This document shows positions 54,842 to 64,000 of a stretch of DNA of 64,000 nucleotides, piece by piece. Origin of the DNA: Graphiopsis chlorocephala (Eukaryota; Ascomycota; Dothideomycetes; Cladosporiales; Cladosporiaceae); contig JAIZZJ010000002.1 in assembly GCA_022828445.1 (NCBI GenBank), positions 1,426,001 to 1,490,000 on the forward strand. The letters are read 5' to 3'. The notes under the pieces are model-generated. The model made no database searches and was not told the origin of the DNA. It saw only the letters and a program-made list of their open reading frames with translations. Made by a program: the position numbers and the translations under genes. Within the stretch, counting starts at the first letter, position 1, and each line of letters opens with the position of its first letter.

Positions 54842-56437
54842 CTAGTGCGAATGGTCGTGGCCATCATGAGAGTCTGACGATGACGGAGCAGGTGCGCAGC
54901 AGCTCTTGCCGGGTCCGCATTGGTCGCCACACTCAAGCAAGCAGGCGTCAGGCTCGCGGAAACTACCCGCTTTGCTGGCAACACGGCTTGTTGGGTTGGA
55001 GTTCCTTGCGGCGGAGCCCTGAGGGCTTTCCAAGTGCTCGTCTCCGGCGTCGGTGCTGCCACTGTGGTCGTGCTCGGGGTCGAGACAGAATTCGGGCTGG
55101 ATGGTGGAAGAGTGGATGCCATAGGCGTGGAGGCAGCGGCGGATGGCGAGTGCCAGCTCCATGTAGCGAGCGGAACCCTCTCCCTTGAAGTCGAATTCGA
55201 CCTGAACGTGCAGGCTGCCAACCAGCTTGGTGTCGCTGAGCTGCCAGACGTGAACATGGTGGCAAGAGACAATACCAGGAAGGTCTTCGATGTCGGCCTT
55301 GATGTCGTCAACGCTAATGCCGGCGGGGACAGCCTGGAGGAGAATGCGCGAGGCAGCCTTGCAAAGAGGAATAGCGGATGCGAGAATGATTGCGGTGATG
55401 ATGAGAGAAATCACAGGATCCATGTAGAAGCGCCAGCTGTAGTCCGTGAGCCAGATGAAGAGTGCGACAGCGATGACACCGACGTTGCCAAGAGCGTCGC
55501 CCAAGACGTGAAGGAAGACACCGCGCATGTTGAGGTCAGCGTGCGAGTGACCGCCCTTAGACTGCTCCTTGGGCTGCGCATGCCTGTGCTGGTTGTGATC
55601 GATGGACTTGCGCTTGGTGCTTCCGTAACCGGCATGCTGGCCACTTAGAAGGGGCTTGTTAGGTGGAGTGTGGGTGTGGGTGTCGTCTGCGTCGTCGGTG
55701 ATCTGCTCATTGTCGGTGCCGTCTTCAGATTCAAGGTCTTCCATGCGAGCGGCTGCAATGATGGACTGGCGGAAAGCGCCCGGGTTGACGTGGATGTCGT
55801 CGAATCCGGAGTATCTAGAGCCAGATCGACTGTGTCTACGCTTTGCGTATCTCGCAGGGGAAGAAAGCGCGGCCTGGTCGTCCACAGCGGTGGCGTCACT
55901 CAACTGCGCTGGGGAGTGCTGCTCTTCGTGACTGTGTCCTGCATGGTCGTGCGAATGCGCGTGGCCCTCCTCCGCATGCGCAATCTCATCACCATGTCCA
56001 TGGCTATGTCCGCCGTGGCTGTGTCCGTGGCCGTGCTCGTGGAAGAGGAACAGACCCATAATATTCGAAGCCAGACCCAAGCATCCCACGATCAGAATCA
56101 GTTTCGGCTGCGTGACCTCTTGCGGTTCGACGAATCGTTGGATGGCCTCGAGGAAGATGCTGACGCACAGCGCGACCAGGAAAACACCATTGACAAGCGC
56201 ACCGAGCGTCTCGGCGCGCTGCCAGCCATATGTAAAAGTCTTTGAGCTTGCCTTCGAGTCCGAGACCTTGACGGCCCACAGACCGACACATAGCGAGAGG
56301 ACATCGTTGAGCATGTGGAAGGCGTCGGCGACGAGGGCGAGCGAGTGGACGGCATATCCGACGGAGAGTTCGAGGAGGAAGAAGAGCGAGTCGATGACCA
56401 GGAGGATGATGATCTTGGAGGACTTGGAGAGTGCCAT
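54842..56437 (-). CDS. ZRC1: Vacuolar zinc transporter, cation diffusion facilitator (ZRC1/COT1 type)
   Basis: Intronless, 531 residues. A proton-coupled Zn2+ (or Co2+/Cd2+) exporter into the vacuole. The start at 56437 (MALSKSSK) is the first ATG before TM1. TM2 carries DAFHMLND (D38, H41, D45), and TM5 has VFLHVLGDALGNVG; together these form the HD-HD type site. A His-rich cytosolic loop follows TM4 (HEHGHGHSHGGHSHGHGDE, HAHSHDHAGHSHEE) and is unusually extended, with a further segment to about 290 that includes a Ser/Arg-rich insertion. The C-terminal domain (ISVDDIKADIEDLPGIVSCH, HVHVWQLSDTKLVGSLHVQV) is the CTD of the family. A Cys-rich tail (CLLECGDQCGPGKSCCAPAP) ends in DSHDGHDHSH. Zinc-responsive regulation cannot be seen. 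Confidence 0.92.
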   Translation of the reverse strand: MALSKSSKIIILLVIDSLFFLLELSVGYAVHSLALVADAFHMLNDVLSLCVGLWAVKVSDSKASSKTFTYGWQRAETLGALVNGVFLVALCVSIFLEAIQRFVEPQEVTQPKLILIVGCLGLASNIMGLFLFHEHGHGHSHGGHSHGHGDEIAHAEEGHAHSHDHAGHSHEEQHSPAQLSDATAVDDQAALSSPARYAKRRHSRSGSRYSGFDDIHVNPGAFRQSIIAAARMEDLESEDGTDNEQITDDADDTHTHTPPNKPLLSGQHAGYGSTKRKSIDHNQHRHAQPKEQSKGGHSHADLNMRGVFLHVLGDALGNVGVIAVALFIWLTDYSWRFYMDPVISLIITAIILASAIPLCKAASRILLQAVPAGISVDDIKADIEDLPGIVSCHHVHVWQLSDTKLVGSLHVQVEFDFKGEGSARYMELALAIRRCLHAYGIHSSTIQPEFCLDPEHDHSGSTDAGDEHLESPQGSAARNSNPTSRVASKAGSFREPDACLLECGDQCGPGKSCCAPAPSSSDSHDGHDHSH

Positions 56438-57025
56438 GACGGCGGCGGGAGGGCGGGGTGGTGTTGTGTGGTGTAGGGTTGATGGAGGTCTCGTCGCCGC
56501 TGACGATTGCGATATATGCCCTGGCCCTTTCTCCACGCACGGCAGACAAGTGAGGTTAGCGGCACGTGCCGGTTCGGTGCCTTGAGTCGCGTTGTGCTTG
56601 CTGCCGTCCCACTGGTTTGGTATGTCTTAATGGCACACACGGTAAGTCATCGATACAGGCAAACAATTGTAGGAGACAGCAGGACACGCAAACATTTTCA
56701 GCATCGTTGGAGTCCCCGCCTCCTGTCAATTAAACTGTCTCGCAGCATCCGCGCGGGAATCGCTTAACACGCTACCCGCCCACTCTACCCGTTCTCCCCA
56801 CTTCCTCTTCAGCGCTGTCGGAGTTCCAGCTTTCGACACTACGCTCTAGTTCGAGGTCTGTCTTGCACGAACTCAAGTTTATTACGAGCACAACCAATAA
56901 TAGGAAATTACGACCGCACTCGTACTCCGCGACGTCGAGCTGTGAGTTTGCAAAGCCTGCTTGCAGACTTTCGCTATGGTCTAAGGCGTGCTGCATCACC
57001 ACTGCTCCTCTGCTGTTCTGCCTCC
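56438..57025. promoter_or_regulatory. Divergent promoter, zinc transporter / DUF202 gene
   Basis: 588 bases between divergent starts. No zinc-responsive element was recognised. Pyrimidine-rich DNA occurs around 56775-56815. An in-frame upstream CTG/ATG-free extension of the DUF202 gene starts near 56942, but the first ATG is at 57026. Nothing else seen. Confidence 0.5.
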
Positions 57026-57812
57026 ATGGCCGATGAACCCAGGCAGAGACGTCCTCTCCCACCGCGGGTGTACCAGGACGTGCTGCCAGAGCCTGAAGCC
57101 GTACACACAAGGCTAGACGCAGACTCTGCCAGCGACAACGAACGCGAAGCAACAGAGCTCCGCAGTGTTACGCCTGGACAATCGGCCCGTCGACGCTCAC
57201 GCATACTGAGCCCACCAGCTAGTTCCAAGGTGCATTGGTACGACCCTTTATCTAGGCAATGGAGGCATCATGTTAATATCACCGTGCCTCATGATGACTG
57301 CAGAGACCACTTAGGTAAGGCAAGTGTTCAACGTTGTGCTTGTGCATGCTGCGGATGATACCCATGGTGCTTCCTTGCGAACGTTTTCTTCTCACCCGAC
57401 CACTGACATAATCCCCCTCCATAGCAAATGAACGCACCTTTCTTGGTTACTTGCGCACATCTCTTGCGCTCGCCATGCTAGGTGTCATTATTGCACAACT
57501 ATATCGGTTGCAACATTCGCAGAGCCCAGATCCGACGTTCGGTTACTTCGTCCTCAGCAAGCCTATCTCCTGCATTTTTCATGTCTCGGCAATCTGTGTA
57601 GCACTTCTTGGATCCGTGCGTTTTTTTCGCCAACAGCATGCTATGGCAATTGGGAAAGTACAGGCAGGAGGTTTCGAGCTGATGATCATTGGAGTATACG
57701 TCTTAATGGTGAGTGCGCTGGTGCGGATATGTGTTCATGAGGCTAACATGTGTAATAGCTTCTGTTGGCCATGTTCTCCGTCCATATTGGAATCATCGTA
57801 CATAAAAGCTGA
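57026..57812 (+). CDS. DUF202-domain membrane protein, three exons
   Basis: Exons are join(57026..57314, 57425..57708, 57759..57812), giving 208 residues. Introns are 110 bp (GTAAGG...CCATAG) and 50 bp (GTGAGT...GCTAACATGTGTAATAG). The N-terminal 95 residues are hydrophilic with an Arg/Pro stretch and RQRRPLPPRVYQDVLPEPEA. The DUF202/YidH-like domain begins at about 95: DHLANERTFLGYLRTSLALA, with the strongly conserved ANERTFL(G/S)YLRT(S/A) signature. TM1 follows (MLGVIIAQLY), then TM2 (SCIFHVSAICVALLGSVRFF) and TM3 (GFELMIIGVYVLMLLLAMFS). It resembles small fungal vacuolar or plasma-membrane DUF202 proteins, and the same fold is found in Vtc1. The role is unknown. Without splicing, the frame would run on to 58263 in noncoding DNA. 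Confidence 0.84.
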
Positions 57813-60800
57813 GTCGCAGCCTTGTTGTATTCTCCTACGATGCACAACGCACCATGGCCAAGAACACGTGGCGTATGTGTTGCACATCGTATCAGGCGCA
57901 GGTCAGATTTTGCCCTCTCCGCGTGACGAGTCTGTGGCGAACGCAGACACAAACTGGAACATAAGCAACACACTTGATATTCCTGGGAGCGACGATATCA
58001 TATTCGATATCTGCAGCATTGCGATGACTCAAACGCTGATCGGATGTACGAAGTGTAGCATTGCTTCGACCATGGCTCAAATTTCACTGGTACCCTGCAG
58101 CAATCAATGCCCATGGGATTCAAGCAAAGTCATGACGATGGTATCCGAACAAGAAATGAGTAAAAACAGAAATTCCAGTTACTTGGACACTCCACATCTC
58201 GCATCGACCCCAGAGGTCCGCCTGGGGTTGCCCCGAGAGAACGTCAGCTTATCATCTATCTAAGCGGAGGCTTGCCGACTTCCATCACTTGCTGAGCCAA
58301 GCAGCAACCGCACGCGAGAAATGCAGGTCCTCATATCGTGACCGGGTCCAGAACACGGCTCGAAGTAGGCGAAACCAGCTAATTTGGAAACTGCACCAGC
58401 ATGCGACAGAGTCCTTCTAGCCCGTCGCCAACGCCAGGATCGACGGACGGGTCAAAGTATTTCACGCGAAGTAACAAGCGTGTAGAACTCCCGTTGGGAA
58501 ATTCGGTTGTCGGCAGGGCGTGAGTAAGAATGGGAAAGTTACATCGTACAATTATAACATCGAGCGATGGATCCGAGACACCATATTGAAAGTGAGGATG
58601 ATGCCTGTGTTGCTCATGGCTTGCGGCACGGATATAGCATCCAACAAAGCGATAGGCTGTCCGGCTCGCTAAGGCTGAGGGCTGTCGCCAGCATGCTCAC
58701 CAATCATGGCGTTCGATGGTCAAATCCAACAAGACGCGTACAGCTGGTACCACTACCGTTGTACGTATATACACGCATGGCTTCTACTCCGCTTGGTCAG
58801 AAAGTGTGTTACGACGGGCAATAACAGCACAACCTCTCAAGTAATACACTATTATCCTCAACATTTTCTACCAAGGCTGGCTATGCTCGCTCGCTTCGTC
58901 GACCCCAGATTTGTCACCCCGGCGCTTGCTCTCGTTCGAGAACTGGGGCCGGCAAAATCCTCCTCCAACATTGAGGGAGTTTCCCTTAGGCTTTCAATAC
59001 AGACAAGGGTGCGAGACTCCTACGATGTTCTGCCCTACGTCAAATGCAGTATGCAATGTTACATAGTAGTGGCCCTAAACTATCGAGTTGTGCAGCGTAT
59101 ACGCATGCGGGCATTGCATTAACGGGCGCACCAGTTCGCAGCTCCTGGTCGCGGGAAGGATGCAAATTAAATAACAATCTATCACGAAGGATATCGCCGC
59201 ATAATTTCAGCTTCGCAGCCTCGCTACAGGACGAGCACACCAATATAGTTTTGCGTGTTTCTACAATGGCTTGGGCCCAGCCTCGAGCCAGCCTGCAGGA
59301 AGCGCAGGAGAAAGTGTAATAGATGAAGATGTCGTGGTAAAGAAGCAGGGCTATTTCCCACGAGGGAGTTATTTAGCGGCCTCGTGTCGATCTGAGTTAG
59401 CCTGCCCTACCGTCTGAACTTACCCACTCTTCGTCACACTGGAACAGGATGAAGTCGGCTTGCAACCAATGCCCGACTCTGCCGAGTCATGAATAATATA
59501 ACGTGGAAGCAACGTGGTGGTCTAAACTTCTGCCACCCCGGCAGAGCTGGTGATGGACTACACTCGATCTACGACCACGCTCCGCGATCTACACGCTTAG
59601 GGGCACATCATGGTTGCTCTGCTCGTCCGCTGTTTCAAAAGTCACGGTGAGAATAGCATGAGGACGTAGCGTACCATAGTTTGCCAGCTCGCGTGCACAG
59701 TGCAGCGAAGGTGCCACAGTGCCCCGACATCTGCCGGAACGTCATGCCACAAATGCCACGAATGAAGAGGGGTAAAAGATCCACTATCCTCTTCGAGCCC
59801 CATCGCACAATCGCAATCCAGGTTTTGGTGGCAGGATCCGAGACAGGCATTCAGGCACACGAGACGTTCGCGAAGGAGCGGCAATTCTCCACGTGTAGAC
59901 GAAGTATCCTAGATTGCCTCGTTTGCGTTTTGCGTTTGTTCGAGATGCTGTCTTGCGCCTGCGGCGCCACGGGGCACGCAGTAGCGCGGCTGCGCGATGG
60001 CAACTCTATAACCTTCTTGGCTGTCATGGCTTGCGCGTTGGAAGAGAGCAGGTCGGACTGACTATGCGACTCAGTCGGGTTTGTCGCTTTGTACGATCAT
60101 TGGAACGCTGGTTTGATATGTGCCCCTGTCAGGATCACGATTCAAGTGCCGTACTGGACATACCCTGCCATGAGTTGTCGACGTCGAGTCGCGAGGTGCT
60201 GAGGTCGGATTGCAAGGGCCTTGTAGCCGGCGACCGTGCACGACCCACTTGGGCCGGCACGGATGGGAAACACGAGAGCCCGCCGTTGCATATCCTCCGC
60301 TGTGCTTGAGCGCCATGCCAATCTGTCGGACGATGTGCTGCTAGGGTGATACACTGTCCTTGCACTGATGCTCCACGCGTCATCAGCATGGCCGACTCCC
60401 AGACCGAAGAACCGGAGACTCCGATTCTCGGACAGCACGAGATATACATATGGACCTGTAGCGAGTAGCCGCAGCGCGCAATACCAGAGGAACCCTGCAA
60501 TAGAGAAGCATTCGTCTGATTCGCCCAGTCGAGCCCATGTCACATCCACACCTGCCTGGCGAATCCTGGTAGAGAAGCGAGCGCGACGCCTCGCATTGGT
60601 GCGGATGGGCACGCAGGGGTGCGTCCCTTCAAAGAACAGGAACCGGCTTAGCCCTTCCCACTGGTGCAACGGTCGTGCTACTTTCGTGCATGCAGAGCAA
60701 GAGGCCAACGCTCTTCACGTCCTTGCGCCATACACCGCCGCCCACTGGAGCGCTGTTGCGGCCAGGTCACGGCCATGTCATGTTGATGCGGGCACAGGCG

Positions 60801-61564
60801 CGCCTCGAGCAGGGATCGCGCCCCGTCACCACCCAGCTCGTGCGCGGAAGGCTGTTAGCGACTCTCTGGGCTTGCGCACAGGGCGCATGCACGCGAGTTC
60901 CACCTGTAGACGCCTCAAGATGGCTAGTCAGCGGCCCTTTGATGGCCGCAGCGGAGAGGCTTGGTAGGTGGGCGTGTAGTGATGAGCCTAGGTGCCTAGG
61001 CCAACGGCACAGCATCCTCGCCTCTGAAGATGGCCTTCCTTCGCGCCTTGTAGATGTGACCCCAACCGCCAACCGCCGTCAGCTCCCTCTGGCACCTTCC
61101 CTAAGAGCCATCTTACCCCGGTGCGGCGCTGCAATCCGTCCTCTTCCCCATCTGCCGCATATTCTACTCACGCCGTCTGGCCACCTGGCGCTGACTTCCA
61201 CTCTCTTGGTCTCTATCTGCTCTTCGATCCGTTCTCTTGCATAATCGCCCTGCAGTGCTCCCACACCTCGACCAAGTCAGCAGGCTCCTGTAGCACCTCC
61301 GACCAACTCATCACCCTCATGGGCAACGATTGAGGGACGCCTGACGATTCGAAGATACGCGGAAGTTGGACCATGGACTAATATCACTGTTGCACATACT
61401 ATCTGGAACTCGGACTATCGATATCAACGTACACACTGGCCATTGTAGATTATACGGACCTGGATTTGATCACTTTGCTGCGAACTTTGCGCTTACTGAA
61501 CTCCTAATATCCCCTTGCGAACTGAATCCATCATTATTAGCACTTGGCATTCTTCACACACACC
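57813..61564. other. Long gene-poor region upstream of the receptor gene
   Basis: 3.75 kb. The frames (up to 199 codons at 60368-60967, with 188-codon antisense) overlap each other on both strands and have no domain or splice logic. The right end holds the receptor promoter, with a pyrimidine-rich stretch at about 61140-61230 and AT-rich DNA to 61560. A GTGCGG...TGCG GC-rich belt lies at 59900-61100. No tRNA, repeat or mobile element recognised. Confidence 0.5.
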
Positions 61565-63452
61565 ATGGCTAATTCAACCATATTGCCCTTTCAGGGCGCT
61601 TGCGTTGCGCCCTTCTTGGATGCAGCAATGTTTCCGAACGAAGGAGGATGTACGTCAATCGCTTATCTCGTTGCACATTGTTCCAGGCTGACGTATCATA
61701 GTCATCGAAGGACGTTTCTGCGCACCCATACAAATATTGCCAGGAAGTCCAACGTGTTGTTTGCCCTGTCCTGCAACATCGTGGGCATACTCAGACAGTT
61801 TTGCGACATACAACAGCATCGCCGAATGGCTCAACGTTGTTGGGTTGATACTACTAACTTTCATGCTGTTGAGCTACATTGTGCTGCCAACGCAAAAGAC
61901 GAGAAGTCACTACCTGTCAGTGTGTCTGATCGTTGCAGTCATCATGATCTGTCTCGGGTTCACCATCCCCCTAGGAGCGAACCCTGAACAGTGCTATGAT
62001 CAGATCACACCCAACGACATGTACTCATCGATGGGATGCGCTTGGAGCGGCGCGTTCATCGTTGCTGGAGGTCTCAGCGCCGCCATGTGGATTTGCATCC
62101 GCGCGCTGTCAATGAACCTCCAAATCGTGTGGGATATCGTTCCAGGAAGGAAGTTCTTCTACATTTCTCAAGTCTTCGGCTGGGGCGTTCCCGCTATACT
62201 GTTCACAGTCACCATGAGTGTTACTGGAGTCAGCTTCCGATTTGGCAGTGCCTGCCACGTCAACCACGCCGATTCCATGGCTGATTTCTGGGGACCAATG
62301 ATGGGCATTGCTGGTATTGCTGGTATTCTCCAGCTGACAACATTTGCATACTGCATGCACGTCTACCTGAAGAATCTTTGGGTTGACAGCCCAGCGAACT
62401 CGACCAGCGCATCAGGTTCTGGCCTTCCAAGCTACAATGGCAGCCTGCACACGAAAACCGCTCGCGCTGTTTACCAACGTCTGAAGAAGGTGCTTTGGCT
62501 TCAATGGCGCGGCATCGTCATCGTCACCATTATCCTTGTGGACGTTATCTTCTTCTCAATCGTCTTTGTGTACCTCGATGGCCTACAGGCGAGCGGCATT
62601 GAGAATGTCGAGAAAGTCATGCCATGGCTGATGTGCCTGGCACAACATCCAACCGACAAGAATGTGTGCCTGAACGATGCACAAGCTTACCTCATCAACG
62701 AAGCGACCGTCGTTGCGGTCCTCTTACTTTTGTCCCTAGCTGGCATCCAGGTCTTCGTCTTCTTAAGTCGCCCTTCGATCTTCCCAGCCTGGGTCGAGTT
62801 CTTCCGTCACCGGTTCACATCCAGGCAAGAATTTGTTTCACTCGATGCCAGGCAAGACGCTATACGCTCGCCTTCACAGCAGCAGATTCACAGCTACGAC
62901 CGCGGCCACCTCAACACCACCTTTGAGATGCAGAAGCCCGGCTACAGTGCCACCATCACAGGGCCTTTAAGCGGAGACGCCGACACGAAAAATTCGTACA
63001 TGGACTCGCCTGACACCTTCCTCTCCTCACCTAGCGAAACATACCACAGCCCATTGCACTCTCACCACCCAGGCGCAGCGTCATACGACTACGGATCCCG
63101 CCTACCAGGCTACTCAGAACGCATGTCGCCCGATCCTGTACACAACCTCGGCCGCACGCCATCAACACGTCGCGCACAGCACGCTTCGGACTCGTCGACG
63201 AACCCGATGCTGCACCGCCAGAATTCAAATCGCAACATCGACTACTTCACGCCCATCTCCTCCTCTCCGCCTCCACGCGGCGAAAGGCGATATAACCCAC
63301 CTAACTCGTCGTTCAGTGCACCCAAGACGCCTAGTCGACAGAGCAGCTTCAACCGCAATTATAGCATGGGCGCCAGCTACGATCAGCGGACGCGAGGGGG
63401 GCTAGGACTGCACCCGCCTGAGGAAGAGAATATAGATTGGAACAGAAGATAA
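61565..63452 (+). CDS. Fungal Frizzled/Smoothened-like seven-TM receptor, two exons
   Basis: Exons are join(61565..61649, 61702..63452), giving 611 residues. The 52-bp intron has GTACGT and TATCATAG, and the split codon makes GGFIEGRFCAPIQILPGSPT. A short extracellular N-terminus holds a Cys-rich motif (EGRFCAPIQILPGSPTCCLP). Seven hydrophobic segments follow: IAEWLNVVGLILLTFMLLSY, YLSVCLIVAVIMICLGFTIP, CAWSGAFIVAGGLSAAMWIC, FGWGVPAILFTVTMSVTGVS, MGIAGIAGILQLTTFAYCMH, WRGIVIVTIILVDVIFFSIV, and EATVVAVLLLLSLAGIQVFV. An extracellular Cys pair (PEQCYD and RFGSACHVNH) fits the family. The C-terminal 200 residues are a Ser/Pro/Arg-rich cytosolic tail. Fungal members carry the Frizzled/Smoothened membrane-region annotation. 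Ligand and G-protein coupling are unknown. The large ectodomain of animal Frizzled is absent. Confidence 0.82.
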
Positions 63453-64000
63453 AAGAGCGGGACCGCATCTGCTTCAATTCACGAGAACGAGACTTTACGA
63501 ACAGGCTGGTTGGGACACCGGGATATGATCTTTTGTTCCTGCCAAAGGACAGCAGCATAAGACACGCTTTTCGCATCGATGCGAATGACACACATACCCA
63601 TGCACTCGGAATACATGGGTAACCCTCCGTCAAATATGTCTGACAAGGCAAGATGGGCACATGTGCTCGGTCTCTCGTTGTTTTTCCATTTCATTTTGTC
63701 TGCATGGCACGGCGTTTGTCCGGACGGAAGGAGAAAATTCTAGCGGTTCGCGAGAGCCCAAGGATCCATTGTTTCATTTTGTATAGCACCACAGAATAAT
63801 CAAAATTTGACAACTCCAAAATCTGGCCCGGTGTTGAACATAACCTTTTGACCAGCTCTCGTCTGACACTACTGTGATCGATGTTGTTCTGTATCCAATG
63901 CAGTTGCTCCGTAGCTATACTCCATTACTGAAGGTAACCAATGGTGTATGGCATAGCAGAAGAAGTAACAAATATGGAGTTGTACACCCGTTGACTTGCA
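63453..64000. other. 3' flank of the receptor gene
   Basis: 548 bases after the receptor stop, probably 3' UTR and beyond, to the window edge. The DNA is AT-rich with no coding frame above 103 codons. Nothing else seen. Confidence 0.6.

Noticed and set aside
57813..58263. Continuation of an open frame past the DUF202 gene
   Set aside because: It is intron and 3' DNA read in frame. The splice signals at 57709-57758 and the TGA at 57812 give a complete DUF202 protein.
60142..60967. 188-199-codon frames on both strands
   Set aside because: Mutually overlapping frames in GC-rich DNA, without domain features or plausible introns.

Overview
The window is nuclear DNA of a filamentous ascomycete (Pezizomycotina). 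Introns are short (about 50-70 bp, a few near 200 bp) with GT...AG ends and CTAAC/CTGAC-type branch points. Genes lie on both strands without operons, and the gene set is typically fungal: an FlbD-type Myb regulator, BMS1, an IRC5/LSH-type SNF2 ATPase, MTC6, YPT35, a DUF7707 GPI-anchored protein and a fungal Frizzled/Smoothened-like receptor. I infer a Dothideomycete, perhaps Mycosphaerellales. That placement rests on general gene content and is not proven here.

Layout. 0-8.3 kb: the 3' part of a GT41 O-GlcNAc-transferase-like gene (cut by the window edge), MTC6 facing it across an 8-bp minisatellite, a 2.6-kb gap, then the flbD-like Myb gene. 8.3-14.0 kb: 5.7 kb without a convincing gene. 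14.0-21.1 kb: a five-exon sugar (maltose-type) MFS transporter and a five-exon LIM-RhoGAP protein, both minus. 23.3-35.1 kb: a dense housekeeping block with BMS1, a tiny four-exon PBI2-type proteinase B inhibitor, the IRC5/LSH ATPase, an unknown nuclear-looking protein, and mitochondrial methylmalonate-semialdehyde dehydrogenase. 35.1-40.2 kb: a decayed island with two degenerate tandem-repeat arrays, an AT-rich transposon-like remnant, a 27-bp coding-type repeat and a small pseudogene stopped by one TAA. 40.2-49.0 kb: YPT35 (PX domain), a DUF7707 GPI protein, a CitE/CLYBL-type lyase, a D-2-hydroxyacid dehydrogenase and a PWWP protein. 51.4-57.8 kb: a small conserved-looking orphan, an unknown 485-residue protein, a ZRC1/COT1-type zinc transporter and a DUF202 membrane protein. 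57.8-61.5 kb: a gene-free stretch. 61.5-63.5 kb: a seven-TM Frizzled/Smoothened-like receptor.

The genes do not form one pathway. This is a core chromosomal segment with unrelated housekeeping, membrane and regulatory genes, interrupted by one repeat-rich island (35-40 kb) and several long gaps. I see no secondary-metabolite cluster, rRNA, tRNA, CRISPR or intact transposon. Exon coordinates were derived by eye from splice signals and reading-frame continuity, and all lengths were checked for phase. No homology search was run, so family names rest on motif recognition.
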